Origin: Allodiplogaster sudhausi
Taxonomy: Eukaryota; Nematoda; Chromadorea; Rhabditida; Diplogasteridae
DNA: 64,000 bases
Assembly (NCBI GenBank): GCA_945643635.1
Contig: CALZFC010000129.1
Coordinates: 204,501-268,500 of the forward strand
Direction: 5' to 3'
The notes under the pieces are model-generated. The model saw only the letters and a list, made by a program, of their open reading frames with translations, was not told the origin of the DNA and did not search any database. How positions within the stretch are numbered: position 1 is the stretch's first letter; each line of letters begins with the position of its first letter. The translations under genes were made by a program, and so were the position numbers. Positions 51,203 through 63,316 of this stretch are shown piece after piece.

Positions 51203-51885
51203 CTTTTTTCAACTAGAAATGTATCGTCCCCTCTCCACAGCAATCTCTGATATAATAGACTAGGGTAGTTCATTTGCCCACATGTACATGTATAAACCTA
51301 CATTTGAGTACAGTATTCAAAACTGTAAATAGAATGGTTAACACGCTATTACGGATGGCCTTACTCGCTATACTGCTATCTGAATATACAACAACGTGCA
51401 TGTCATAGCAGAATGTTAACCCCTGTGAAGATGGAGATGACGGAGATCTGTCTCTTGACGTTGTCTCCTTCCGCCAGACGGTTCTTCATCTCTCAATCCA
51501 TTCTTTCTTCGCAGCAGGAAGCTTTCCATTTCAGGAATCAAACATTTTTTTCTGCCTGACTACGTATGCTTCTTTTGTTTTCCGTTTTTGAATAAATGGT
51601 AGATTTGAAGGAAGAAGGAAGAGCAGAGAAAAAGGGGGCCGAGGGGGAAAACAGACAAACCGGAGAGTGAGAGGGGGAGCTGAATATTTTTCGTCTTACT
51701 ACTTTCATTATTCTAAAAATCTTCCCTCTTTCTCTGCCCACCCCTTCGCTCTCCCTTTCTCCTGGAATCATAGTAGTTCATTGAGGTAAAACATTTGAAA
51801 TTAAGTTATTTTCACTGACTTCTAATGAAATTGAGCAAATGCAAATATGTAAAGTTAAAGAGGAAGAACGATTAGGAGAAAGAGG

Positions 51886-51932
51886 GAGATAGAGTAGAGA
51901 GAGGGAGATAGATTAGAGAGAGGGAGATAGAT

Positions 51933-51969
<37 letters not shown>

Positions 51970-52034
51970 GAGAGAGGGAGATAGAGTAGAGAGAGTGTGA
52001 TTGAGAAGAGAGGGAGAGAGTAGAGAGTGAGGTA
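51886..52034. repeat. GA array with GGGAGATAGA units
   Basis: GAGAGAGGGAGATAGA-type units repeated, with a pure (GA)n core at about 51936-51966. Confidence 0.85.
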
Positions 52035-52113
52035 GCGGGTGCAGAAGCAAAGAGAGAAGTGTGAAATAAAGAAGCGAGAAAAGCATGGGTGGCACAAAGA
52101 CATTTGATGTATT

Positions 52114-52140
52114 GTAATATGCTACCAAATAGCATATTAC
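52114..52140. repeat. Perfect inverted repeat (hairpin)
   Basis: Arms GTAATATGCTA and TAGCATATTAC around the 5-base loop CCAAA. No run of T follows, and its role is unknown. Confidence 0.7.
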
Positions 52141-52321
52141 ATTGTAATCTGCATACCACTTCCTCTTATCATCTGACGTTTTAATGTGTACTGATTATAG
52201 GCAGGAAAACAACTACTTTATATTTTTCGAATATCTCTGCATTTCCTGTGATTTTTTTGTTTGTTTGATGAATTCGCGTTTTTAAATTCAATGCCAAATA
52301 TCACTGTTTCCATAACTTTCT

Positions 52322-52630
52322 CTCCGTCTCCCATTCACTCCTCCTATCTTTCCCTCTCTCTGTCACTCCCCTCGCCTCCCTCTCCTTCTCTCTCTTCCTC
52401 TTTCCTTCCCTCCTCTCATCTCATTCCCCCTCCCGCTTTCCCTCTCTCGCTCCCTCTTTCCATTCCCTCTCTCTCCCTCTTCCATCTCTCTCTCCCTCTT
52501 TCCCTCTCTTTCTTTCCATCTTTCCCTCCCTCTCTCTACCTCCTTCCCTTCCTCTCCACCTCTCCTTTGCCTCCCTCTCTCTCCCTCTTTCCCTCTCTCC
52601 GTCTCCCTCTCTCCTTCAATCTCTCGATCA
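52322..52630. repeat. CT-rich low-complexity tract
   Basis: About 300 bp of TCCCTCTCTCTCC-type sequence with no strict period. Confidence 0.85.
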
Positions 52631-52769
52631 CTCCTTCTGTCTGATGATTTTATCGAGATGGAAATAACGCCTGCTCACGTCATTCATGCATACACCTACT
52701 CAAATTGGAAGATAGTGATGCGCGGCCGGTTAGTTGTGCTTCTTTCGCATTCCTTCACTCTTGACGCTG

Positions 52770-53178
52770 CTCTCTCATTCTCAGTCTCATTCGCTCTCTC
52801 ATTCTCTCACTCTCTTTCCCCTGACTCTCTCTCTCTCTCTCTCTCACTGCCTCTCTTGAGAAGCAGAGGCCGAAAGTGTCAAGCGCCACCCACCTCGGGG
52901 TGCATTCAGACATGGCTTAAGAGTAGATCCCTGCAGATGGCTTTGCCAAACTTTCTGCCTCTGGCATCGATGCGTCATCGCCTTCCGAATTGTTCCGAAT
53001 CAGCGTTGCGTCTATGCCAACTGCATTTGCCCCTCTCTCCATCTCGCTTCCTCTCTCTGCCTCTCTGTCTGTTTGTCTGTCTGTTTCTCTTTCTCTCTCG
53101 CTCTCTTTCTCTCTCTCTCTCGCTATCTCTATGTCTCTGTCTCTCTATCTCTCTCTCTCTCTCTCTCGCTCACTCACA
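52770..53178. repeat. (CT)n tracts flanking a unique segment
   Basis: CT-rich sequence at about 52770-52855 and 53030-53178, with a unique 170-bp segment between. Confidence 0.8.
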
Positions 53179-53416
53179 CTGTCCCTTTTCCTGCCCCTCC
53201 GATACATGCCTCCCGCCCACCTTTTCCTCCCATTGGCTCCGTTAGTTGACGATTCCTTTCATTAATTTTGTAATTCCAATTTCGGGCGAAGCCGTCCAAG
53301 AATTCCTTGAAATGACCAAACTGCCAAGGCTCAAGCTCATTTAAAGAAGAAACTTTTGAGAGCAGGGACGGAAGACAAGACCACCAGAGAGGGAAAGCGA
53401 GCGATGTAGAATGGAA

Positions 53417-53683
53417 GTCGAGAGGGAGAGAGAGAGGGAGAAAGAGGGTGTGAGAGGGAGAAAGAGGGAGAGAGAGGGAGAGAGAGGGAGAGAGAGGGAG
53501 AGAGGGGGAGAGAGAGGGAGAGAGAAGGTGAGAGAGGGAGAGAGATGGAGAGAGGGAGAGAGATGGAGAGAGGGAGAGAGAGGGAGAGATAACGGGAGAG
53601 CGAGAGGGAGAGAGAGAGGGAGAGAGAGGGAGAAAGAGGGAGGGAGCGAGAGGGAGAGAGAGGGGTGGAAAGAGATAGGGGAA
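53417..53683. repeat. GA-rich array, GGGAGAGA units
   Basis: Tandem GAGAGAGGGAGA units of 10-12 bp with drift, about 265 bp. Confidence 0.85.
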
Positions 53684-54108
53684 GGAAGATCTTCAAAGAT
53701 CAGAAGTGAGTGCACACAGAAGGAAAGATATCTCTAATTACGTCCTACTTTTTCTTCAGAACGATTTTTGTTTCCTAGTACATTTCTGCAAATTGTGAAA
53801 TGTTTCCACGTAATATTGATATTTCGTGCTTGTTCGTAAAATTTATGTGTTTTTACTTGTATCCGTTAAGCTATCTATTCTGTTATATTAATGTATTTCT
53901 GGAATACTACTTTATTCAGACTATATCTATAACTTACACGCTGCTAAATTAGTTTCCTTTTTAGTTTTTAGCTGCAAGTTTTGTGCATGATCTTATTTCG
54001 ATTTCTCTAATCTTTTTTTTTCCGGATATATGCGTGAGTTAGTGCACAAAGATAGACAAGATGAAGACGAAGAGAAAGGGAGAGGTAGACAGAGATAGGG
54101 GACATAGT

Positions 54109-54115
54109 GAGAAAA

Positions 54116-54147
<32 letters not shown>

Positions 54148-54177
54148 GGAGGGAGGGAGAGGGAGAGAGACAGAGAG
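54109..54177. repeat. (GA)n microsatellite
   Basis: GA run followed by GGGA units. Intergenic. Confidence 0.9.
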
Positions 54178-55670
54178 CATGACAGGTGATAGAATGGGTA
54201 ATGTGATGGGCTGAAGTGCTTATTGAAAAGTGCTCTATGGTACAAAAAGCATCTGTTCCTAACATAAATGACGTAATACAAAGTAATAAGCCACTAATAG
54301 ATTAGCTCTTTCAGTTTTTTTCTATTCAAAAAAATCAGTGCACGGAATCTCGCCAATTTTAATGGGGCTTTTGTAAATATATGTTACATATATAGTATCA
54401 TTCATTGATTAACAGATAGTAGTTGAGTAAAAGTAAATGAGCCGCTGCGTATGAACCCTGTGTGGGATGGAGATCGCAGATACCTTACCACTGAGATCAC
54501 TAGCACCTCCATTACCTACTTATCTGTCCAAGGAATCTGCAAAATACGGTCAACTGGGAAAGAAGTGCAAAAAAATAAATTGCATTTCCAGAACGAGAGA
54601 GAGGCATGTAATGGAAGAACAGACCAATGGGGGGGGGGGAGAGAAGGGCAAGTATCAAGTGCCGCATCCCTTTTTGGCCAATTTCCCCATCTAAATTCTC
54701 CTTCGTCAAGAGTGTGAAATGGAGAAGAGAAGGGGGCGTTTGAATCTCCCTTCTATTCCAGACTGACGCAAGTAACTTCAGACGTACCGAATGGAGCTTG
54801 GTAACTTTCATTTGCTTTTCCTTTCTTCTCCCCAAAGTTTCTCTCACATTTCCCACTCATTCCACTAAGCTGCAAGAGAGTGTGCAACTGGATCCCATTA
54901 TCTTCCCTATTTCACGAGCTCTGCTTGGCGGCACAAGGCTACTCCAACTACTACTATTTCCTCCTTCCTGAAATGGCACAACAGTACATTGTCTCTCTTT
55001 CTTCGCCTCTCTCTCCCTTCATCTCTCGCCCTCTTCTCTCTCCCTTATCTATTACCTTGTAATTTCCCTCCCTCTAGAATACTGCTTACTTCGTTAGGAA
55101 ACAGTCCGTCCAGACCTCATTGGAGTGCCTTCTGCTTGTCGATGGTCTTGCTGATTCTGCTTTCCTTTCTTCCCGTTCTCCCCGATCCTCCGGAATTTTT
55201 TGGCCATTCACTCATCCCGTAATCCTTTTAGTTAAATTGATGCTGAAAAGAGAGCGAGAGTTACTCTTCTTTCCCCAAGTGAACTTGGCGGAGACATATT
55301 TTCACCCTCTTCCTCTCTGTCTTTACATCTCTTTTCACCCTCTCATTCGTCCTTTGTTTTCGTTTTTCCTCGATCTTCCTCACTGTCTCTCCTAAGTAAG
55401 CTAACCATATTTTATTCCATGTAACATAACATTTCCTCGTCTCTCTCGTTTCTAACGCTATTCCTTTCCTCTCCAGCTTATTTATTTGCTGCACGTTCTG
55501 CCTGCCCAGTGCATTTAGTCAGGGATCCATCGTACACAGAAGCCACGGATATTCGCGTCCAAAGATGAGCGTATTATGAGGGAAAATAGAGTGACAAATA
55601 TGATAGATGTGCGGAAATAGGAAAGATCGGAGCGTGGGGAGTGGGAGGGAAGAGGACAGGGGAAGAAGAG

Positions 55671-56265
55671 AGAGGAGAGGGAAGGGAAAGAGAGAAGGAG
55701 AGAGGAGAGGGAAGGGAAAGAGAGAAGGAGAGAGGAGAGGGAAGGGAAAGAGAGAAGGAGAGAGGAGAGGGAAGGGAAAGAGAGAAGGAGAGAGGAGAGG
55801 GAAGGGAAAGAGAGAAGGAGAGAGGAGAGGGAAGGGAAAGAGAGAAGGAGAGAGGAGAGGGAAGGGAAAGAGAGAAGGAGAGAGGAGAGGGAAGGGAAAG
55901 AGAGAAGGAGAGAGGAGAGGGAAGGGAAAGAGAGAAGGAGAGAGGAGAGGGAAGGGAAAGAGAGAAGGAGAGAGGAGAGGGAAGGGAAAGAGAGAAGGAG
56001 AGAGGAGAGGGAAGGGAAAGAGAGAAGGAGAGAGGAGAAGGAAGGGAAAGAGAGAAGGAGAGAGGAGAGGGAAGGGAAAGAGAGAAGGAGAGAGGAGAGG
56101 GAAGGGAAAGAGAGAAGGAGAGAGGAGAGGGAAGGGAAAGAGATGGGCCTGGAGAGAGCAGAGGGAAGGGAAAGAGAGAAGGAGAGAGGAGAGGGAAGGG
56201 AAAGAGAGAAGGAGAGAGGAGAGGGAAGGGAAAGAGAGGGGCCTGGAGAAGGAGAGAGGGAGAGT
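55671..56265. repeat. 30-bp minisatellite, about 18 copies
   Basis: The 30-bp unit is AGAGGAGAGG GAAGGGAAAG plus AGAGAAGGAG. About 15 copies run uninterrupted from 55671, with one G-to-A change near 56039. An AGATGGGCCTGGAGAGAGC-type interruption follows at about 56142-56160, then two to three more copies, and the interruption motif GGGGCCTGGAG recurs near 56238. Because 30 is divisible by 3, every frame without a stop stays open, which explains open frames of over 200 codons on both strands. These are not taken as genes. Confidence 0.95.
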
Positions 56266-57118
56266 CATAGTATTCCCGGGTTTGTAGGTCAGAATGATGT
56301 GAGTAACTAACTGGTGAATCAACGAGTGCCTTCTTATCATCACTTCTTCTGCCGTATCTTTTCAACTGTCATATCTGCTGCTTAATATCTTCTCTCTCTC
56401 ATTCTCTCTTTCTCTCATCTTTCTCTCTCTCTCTCATCTTTCTCTCTCTCTCTCTCTCTTTCTCTCCCATGCTCGTCAATCTGTTTCCTGTTTTCATATT
56501 TGCAACTAATTCTAAATCGTGGAAAGGCAAGAGTCGAATTAGCTAATCTGCCTGGAGAAGCCGAACTGTAAGTTGATACTCGGTTGCTGCCTGTATATGT
56601 ACATAGTCTGGCTTAGCATTGCAGTTTAGTTTAGTTTCGCTAGATGAAGTCTTCTGGACATGCGGAAATGAAGAAGTGACTGCTTGGAATTGAAACACGG
56701 AAATTGACCAGAGACTGCTCGAATTTAGCCCGGCATGTCACCATCAGACTTGGCAGGGCTTGGTTTTCCTACCCTTCGTTCTTTCTCTCTTTCTCATTCT
56801 TCTATTTTAGTTTGGAATGACTTTTCCCTTATTGGCAGTTTCAATGATTTGAGAAACAATCAACGTGTGGAAAGTCATTGAGGAAGTACGTGTGAATTTA
56901 CATTTTCTTTGCGATAATGCTCTCCTTCTTTGGAAAGACTCTGTAAATGGTTGGTGTGATGGAAAGAGGAAAATGATGAAGTTGGTCGTCCAGTAGCTTC
57001 TTCCTGTGTAACTTCCTTCGTGCTAGTCAACCCATTCTCGTTCTCCTGCTAAGCACTTCCCGAGTGCCAAATGGCAACTATTCTTAAGTTCCAGGTAATA
57101 CACGCAATTCGAGAGGAG
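56266..57118. other. Upstream region of the orcokinin-like gene
   Basis: A CT tract at about 56385-56468, then unique sequence without a recognised gene. The promoter of the neuropeptide gene should lie here; no clear core element was identified. Confidence 0.5.
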
Positions 57119-58262
57119 ATGCTTCTTCGATTAGATTTTCTGCTTCTTCCAATTCTCTGCATGGTAAGTCCATTTTTTTGCAGATTCATTATACATAGTA
57201 CATAGTATAATGAATCTAAGTACATACATATGTATGTATGTACATACATGACATTGCTAAAATACCTACAAATTTAAAATTTGAACTCTTTGAAGTTCAT
57301 ATACTCTCTTTGTTGTACTAACAAATACTTTTTCTATTTCAGATTAACATGAAGAGCACCAGCGCATATCCATTCTTCGTAGTGAATCTTGTTCCCCAAG
57401 AGTTAGTCTTTCTTCTTTCCTTTCCTTGCTATATTCATCCTCTTCAGTCAAGTGGAGGAAGGAGAATGGTCCCTGCTGGACCCCCCCGTGGTCCGTCGTT
57501 CCTATGGAATTCAGAAGCGAGCTTTCGATCGACTCGACGACGGCGACTTCGGATTGTTGAGGAAACGAGCAGTGAACTGGTCAGCATCCCCTCTTCTGAA
57601 GAACACTTCAGATTCTATTTATCCGGATCGTGCATCCCCATCTATTTAGGGAACATAGCATTTGATGGAATACTGGATAACGAAGAACTTGAGGGTGAAA
57701 AAGGAGACTAAGAGAGAAGGAAAACGGGGAAAAGTCAAGAGAGAGAAGGCTTCCGAAAGTCAGGTCTTGAGATGACTGGCTGTTTGCAAATTCGCACTTT
57801 TTGGACCATGATTATTTGAGAAAATTATGCCGCGTTTGTCGAGCGAATATTAGTGCATTAGAATATAAATAAGTGAGGAGGAAGACCCGCCAGGAATAAG
57901 CGTGAACAGAAGAGAAGAACGAGTAGAAAGAAGTTCCTTTCAGGGGGATCAACACTCCTTTTAACCGTTTGGATGAAGGAGACTTCGGAATGAGAAAGAA
58001 GAGGGCATTCGACCGACTGGAGTCATCCGACTTCTTTGACTTCCGTAGGAAGAGAGCCTTTGACCGTCTCGACGGGGCTGACTTCGGGTTGGAGAAGAGA
58101 AGTCTTCGCAGTCAAGACACAGCTATCAGTAAGCACTTCCAAATGGAAGAAGGTATGGGAGCAATCTTTCTTTCAGACCCCGAACGAGAAGCCCTCCTTG
58201 CAAAGCTGGCAAGTTCTCTGCACACGCTGAGGAGGCTGCGCGAGGAGAGTGAGCGACAGTAG
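57119..58262 (+). CDS. Orcokinin-like neuropeptide precursor (NLP-14/15 type)
   Basis: Secreted prepropeptide. Four exons, 57119-57163, 57343-57401, 57448-57579 and 57944-58262, join in phase to 184 aa. The N-terminus MLLRLDFLLLPILCM is a hydrophobic signal-peptide core. Dibasic sites (RR, KR, KKR, RKR, EKR) release related peptides: AFDRLDDGDFGLLR, a peptide ending NTPFNRLDEGDFGMR, AFDRLESSDFFDFR and AFDRLDGADFGLE. The shared pattern F(D/N)RLxxxDFG resembles arthropod orcokinin NFDEIDRSGFGFN and nematode NLP-14/15 (xFDxLxGSGF), with Arg and Asp replacing usual residues. None ends in Gly, so no amidation is expected. A 50-aa C-terminal spacer is predicted helical. Exon 3 to 4 splicing restores Trp (TG|G) within the second peptide. 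A 12-bp-arm hairpin lies in intron 1. Precursor nature is solid; the orcokinin assignment is moderate. Confidence 0.8.
57183..57216. repeat. Perfect inverted repeat in intron 1 of the neuropeptide gene
   Basis: Arms GATTCATTATAC and GTATAATGAATC with a 10-base loop, followed at once by an 18-bp self-complementary TACATACATATGTATGTA run. Confidence 0.7.
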
Positions 58263-58618
58263 TCCGCAGTTGCCATTTCTCTCTTCACTCCCTCCATTCT
58301 CTCTCACAATCACTTCTCTTTTGTATGTACAAACTGTTTGCTTTTCAATTTGTCTTAATTGTTTGATGAGAATTGAACGGAAGCAGACTTCTTCATTCCT
58401 TGCCAACACATCTGATCTCACTTTTCTTTATGCATTTACAACTCTCTTTTCATCTCTCAAATCAATGCTCCTCGGTGATTATTCTTTGTGACATAAAATT
58501 GTATGTTCTCTACTCTGCTCCCAATGGACACGAAGCTTCTCTATACGATAAACAGTTACATCTGTGTTACATCTCATTCAAGTGATATGGTCCCTTTTTC
58601 GATCTCTGCCACTCTCCA

Positions 58619-58642
58619 TTTCTATCTCTCTCTCTCTTTCTT

Positions 58643-58698
<56 letters not shown>
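58619..58698. repeat. (CT)n microsatellite
   Basis: Nearly pure CT, 350 bp past the neuropeptide stop. Confidence 0.9.
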
Positions 58699-58701
<3 letters not shown>

Positions 58702-59889
58702 ACTCACCTACACACACTCTTCCTGTTAACTATCCTAACAAATCTTACTCTTTCTTATCTTTGTCAGCTTTATTGCACACATACGAAATGCTTATTCATT
58801 TATATATACATACGTAATAATTCGCTCTTCTTCTACATCTTCAAAACAGGGGCAGCTTCAAGGAATATTAGTCCGGAAACTCTGGAATAAATGAAAATGC
58901 TATTACATACTTACTGTGAAAATCTTCAACTCGAACAACAAACTCATGGAAGTAAAATCTTCAATGCAGTGTTCGTTGTCAGCAGAGAATCCTATTTAAA
59001 GGTACTATCCATGGAGTTTGAAAGCCGCTTATGCAGAACTAATGTTTGAATTCACGCAAGATATTGTAAAAAGTTTTGGCGGTATGCTAGCACAGTATCC
59101 ATCACTACAAACTAGACTTTGTGAGCCTTTTTCTCTCTGCCTCTCTTCTCTTCCCTCAAATCTCAAGCGTGGCTTGCCGCTTCGCACCTAGTTTTCACCT
59201 TCTTTCTGGTAGAATGAGGAAGTGCATGGGGACAAAATAGGCAAGGGGTGATGCCGTCACTCCCCAAATTCTACAGCACGGCGTGGGGAAAATGTGGTTT
59301 TTCTCCTCAGGGCCCCTTCAGGACGCATTCTCACTTTTCCTAATGATGTTTCTAGTTGGACCGGATAGTATTAACAAAAAATTCAGTAACATTGTAATCT
59401 CCATGGACAGCTCCTTTAAATCGTCGACAAAGTTAATTTGTAAAAGAAAATTAACCATTTCTACTCTCTATTTACTTATTGAAATAGAAGCTAATATTCT
59501 AATATTAATCAAAATGAGCTGCTGATTATATAATTCATACTTTTAAATGATATACTGCAACTTCGTCCACTCCATTTGTGTTGAAGCCTCTAGTCGTTGA
59601 AAAGGAGCCAGTGTATAATTGTACTGACTTTTATTTCTTAAATTCTTTATCTTTGGTTTTTCTTCACATTTGGGGCCAGCGAAAGTAGGGTCTCATGTAC
59701 ATATATACTTATATATTTCATGTGTATAAAGTACACGCTAATCCTTTTCCATGTACAACCGAGTAAGGCTACTTTACCATTGTGGAACCGGTTGTGTCTG
59801 GACAATGAGAGAGTAACAGATGAATGAAGGTGAGGTAGAAGAAGAAAGAGGGAGGAAGGAGGAAGGCGGATCGAATTGTTCTATGACCC

Positions 59890-59893
<4 letters not shown>

Positions 59894-59949
<56 letters not shown>

Positions 59950-59952
59950 GAT
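59894..59952. repeat. (CT)n microsatellite
   Basis: Pure CT with one TTTC break. Confidence 0.9.
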
Positions 59953-60626
59953 CGCTTCCTCCCTCTCTCCTTTCTCTGTCTCTCTCCCCATTTCGTTCTC
60001 TCTTCCCTTGCCTGGAGAGTTGGTGGTTGAGTGGTTGTGGTAGAGGCTGAGCCAGGCTCACGACCAGGCCTTCCCTTGTAGGAGTGGCTTCGTGCTGTAC
60101 TTTCTTTGAGATGAGCAGTCATTCCGTGGTTCTTCTCCTTCTTCTCTGCTATTTTTTGGATGTCAGCTCATTACTTTTTTCCCTAACGATAAGTACATAT
60201 CAGGAGTGGGAATGAAGGATTCTGTAGCTGCATACCGTCTGCCAAAGCATGCTTGGTTGCTTACGGTTTTCATGCGATTGGATTCCCCATTTCAATCCAA
60301 GAAATCAATATGTAACATTTTGCTTTTGTGGTACAATTCTTGTTGTTGACATTAAATGCCTTTGTGAACACAGAAGGCATTCTTGCATCCCTTTCTTTTT
60401 TTACCTTCTCTCTCAATATTTTTTGTTCCAGTTATCCTTCAGAACTTTGGGACTCGCTCTGGAAGATTACTGTCTATTTCTTTGGAGGGAAGGAGTGAAT
60501 TGCCCGTTTGTAAATTGGGATCGAGACAAGCAGAGCACCCAATCGAGAGCCCATTCTCACATTCCACAATTCTTACTTCCCCCTTGCTCCACTTTCTGCT
60601 TTCTGCCCGGCACTCTCCCCAACATC

Positions 60627-60920
60627 AGCTCTCTCTCTCTCTCTCTCTCTCTATCTCCCTTTCTCTCTCTTATCTCCTTCTCTCTTCTCTCTCTCTTCTC
60701 TCTTTCTCTCTTCTCTCTTCTCTCTCTCACTACACTCATTCGAATTATGTAATTTATGGCCAGCGAGATCATGTGCCGTCATGAACACTATTTGGAATGT
60801 TTTAATTGCGGGATTGCATTTAGACGCAACCAAATCGACAATAGAGAGAGTGAAAGATAGAGAGTAAGAGAGAGAGAGAGAGAATAATGGAGAAAGCGAG
60901 AGATAGAGAGAGAGAATATG
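60627..60920. repeat. CT tract and opposite-polarity GA tract
   Basis: CT at about 60627-60732 and GA at about 60840-60920 are separated by about 105 bp. The strand switch could let them pair as a long imperfect hairpin. Confidence 0.8.
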
Positions 60921-61446
60921 GTGAAAGAGGGAAAGCGGTAGAGAGGGGTAAGCGAGGGCAGAGGAAGAGCGAAAAAAGGAACGGAATGCCGAGAACTTTT
61001 GATCAACTTCAATACTGCAAGTGCAATAAAATGAAAAATAGAATGGGAAGATATAGTCTATGTTGTGCAGAAATTCTTCTTCGAAGTTTCTCTCTTCCAC
61101 TATCACTCTATTTCTCCATATATTCACTCTATACTTTCCAGTGTCATTTAGTCTCTCTCTCTCCTCTCTCTCTCTCTCTCACTCCAATGGGTTGCTCTCT
61201 CCTCTCTTTCTCTCACTTTATCTCTCTTCTCTCTCTCTCTCTCCAATGAGTTGCTTGATTCCGCGCTAATTCTTCTTCTCTAACATTTTGGTCACTCTTC
61301 ACGCTTTACCCGATGGTGGAAAACCACCAAGCACAGCAGCTCGGAAGGAGAAAAATGAAAGGAAAAGGGATCGCGAATAGAAGAATGAATGGGCACAGCG
61401 ACGGAGATCTCTCTTCTTTATCTCACTTTCTCTCTCTCTGTCTCTC

Positions 61447-63316
61447 ATGTATTCTCTTCTCACACTTCTCCTTCTATGTTATTCGTTCACTCACTGCTCG
61501 CTTTATCTCTCGTCGTCTCTCTGTCTCTTTATCTATAATCCTCTTTCACTTCAGGAGCCTAATTCTCCACATTCAAATGCTGGGCATAACAGAAATTACG
61601 TGAGTAATAGAGTTTAATTATCTAATAGTTAAAAATCTATCCGTCAGAATTGATGAGGGCCAGGAAGGACTGCCTGCATTTGCATGAGCAGAAGAGAGAT
61701 GATCGATCAGCACGTATTCCCATGCAGTATACCATCCGAATACAGCTGATCCTTTAGCAGGAATTGTATGGGGCACAATCCCCTGAAGCGCAAAGTTATT
61801 CATATTGCCTCTAAACAGTTCTGGCCTACATAAGTCTTAGATTCACAATAAATATTTTAGGGGTAAACGAAAATCAGATGTATAATGTATGAGACTGTTT
61901 CCAAATTAAAAAAAAACATTTCGAGTGAAAGTAAAAAAGGCAACTTCTAAAAAGAAAGATGAAGGTTTGTGAAATGTTCTAAAAGCTGTTGTAGAGTGTG
62001 ATTTGCGAAGAGAGCAAACTGCTGCGAGATGCAGCAGAATGCAGCAGAGAAGAAGAATGGGGCAGAGCCTCCCTCGTCTGCGACCCCCATCGCACCCTTG
62101 CCAATTCAACCAAAGACAAACTTCACAATCTACTCGCTGGACTGGGAGACAAAATGACGTTTGTCATCATTATTTCTTTTCAAAGCACAGTAAGGAAGGT
62201 ACAGAAGTGAACCTTTAGATGCTCATGTCCTGGAGGATGTGTTGGACAAGATGGGAAGAACAACTACGTGGGCCTCATTCTCGTTACTGACTCGAAGAGT
62301 GTTGGTCCTATTAGTATTTCTACTCTTCTCTCTCTCGCACTTTCTTTCTCTCTCTCTCGCACTTTCTCTCTACCTTCTTTTTCATGTTATTCCCAGTTTC
62401 TTGTTGAGACAGCGAACCTCTCCTCGGATGCCACCTCCATCTTCAAAGAACGACGAATGGGAGACTCTTCCTGCAGTCACGGTCTGCTGCTTCTCTATCT
62501 CCACGACACACGAAAGGTTCTTGCCCTTTCACTCTTCTTTCTTTCCTTCTTAATTCACTTTAGTGATTGATTAGTTTGCTTCCCTGTAGATCGAGTTCGT
62601 ATGCTATTCAAACTCATCCAACACAGAAGGTCAGCCGTTAGCATGGTCTGTGGCAGGATAATCCTCGCTAATTTCGCCCTGATTCTGAACCTAAGCACCT
62701 TGGTATGGATTGGAGGTAGTCCACAAGGACAACGTAAAGTAGACAATGGAAGGAGAGCAAGGTAAAGGGGAGGAGAAGAAGAGAGGCTAAGAAGGATGAG
62801 AGAAAAGAGGTGAAAACGAGAGAGGATAGAGGGAGGCACAAAGGGGGGAACAAACCTCTGCTGCTTCAAGGTCAACCTGGTAAGTGGGGGATGAATGGAA
62901 ATTAGTGTGGGGGGGGAGGGGGGGGGGGAGAAATGATGGCAGGGACCGAGTGAGTTTGCCTGTGTTTCTGCTTTCCACTCAGAGAAAGAAAGAGTTCTCA
63001 AGAGCATCTCATGGACTTTTCAGCTCGCTTCGTTCCGCGGCGACAATTCTTTCGTTCTCTTAACAGACGAAGACATGCAAAAACTACACGAGTTGGCAGC
63101 CAAGGTGCGATTGTTCTTTCCAAAGAAAGGCAACATCTCTATCGTTTCTCCATTCCTAATCTTCTTAATACCAACACATGTAATCGACGATATTCCTATG
63201 GGACTCCAATGAGATATTATTGTGTGCAGGGAGAGGATGAGGGCGACTCCTTGGCTCTTCAGTATCTTCTGAATAACTATAAGAGCGAGCCTATTCAGAA
63301 AGCAGAGACATGGACG
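61447..63316 (+). CDS. MOLO1-like secreted TPM-domain protein
   Basis: MOLO1 (TPM_phosphatase-fold) proteins are extracellular modulators; C. elegans MOLO-1 is an auxiliary protein of levamisole acetylcholine receptors. Proposed exons: 61447-61599, 61995-62158, 62219-62300, 62397-62516, 63024-63104 and 63230-63316, all in phase. Exon 1 starts MYSLLTLLLLCYSFTHC, a signal peptide, and ends at a GTGAGT donor. Then comes ASLVCDPHRTLANSTKDKLH, matching the VCDPD.LL opening of the domain. CSCPGGCVGQDGKNNYVGLI follows, with the Cys-rich insert before YVVGV. SSDATSIFKERRMGDSSCSH then GLLLLYLHDTRK match the GD..C..G.L+LY..DDR+ core. NSFVLLTDEDMQKLHELAAK matches the LTD-x-D block. Exon 6 reads SLALQYLLNNYKSEP. 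The 3' end is open: either splicing at 63316 to an exon I did not find (a C-terminal TM is usual) or read-through to a stop at 63407-63409. Confidence 0.72.

Larger units (their letters stand above)
51203..55670. other. Repeat-dominated intergenic DNA
   Basis: No recognised gene in about 4.5 kb. Long Ser/Leu/Pro open frames here are products of CT/GA repeats. The only non-repeat open stretches (near 52860-52985 and 54450-54720) match nothing I know. Confidence 0.6.
58263..61446. other. Intergenic, repeat-rich
   Basis: No confident gene. (CT)n tracts at about 58619-58698, 59894-59952, 60627-60732 and 61152-61247, and GA at about 60840-60920. The rest is AT-richer unique DNA. Confidence 0.55.

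Noticed and set aside
52261..53265. Long Ser/Leu/Pro open frames
   Set aside because: Direct translation of CT-rich low-complexity DNA.
55519..56365. Open frames of over 200 codons on both strands
   Set aside because: They are produced by the 30-bp minisatellite, whose unit length keeps frames open; residues are low-complexity repeats of one decamer.
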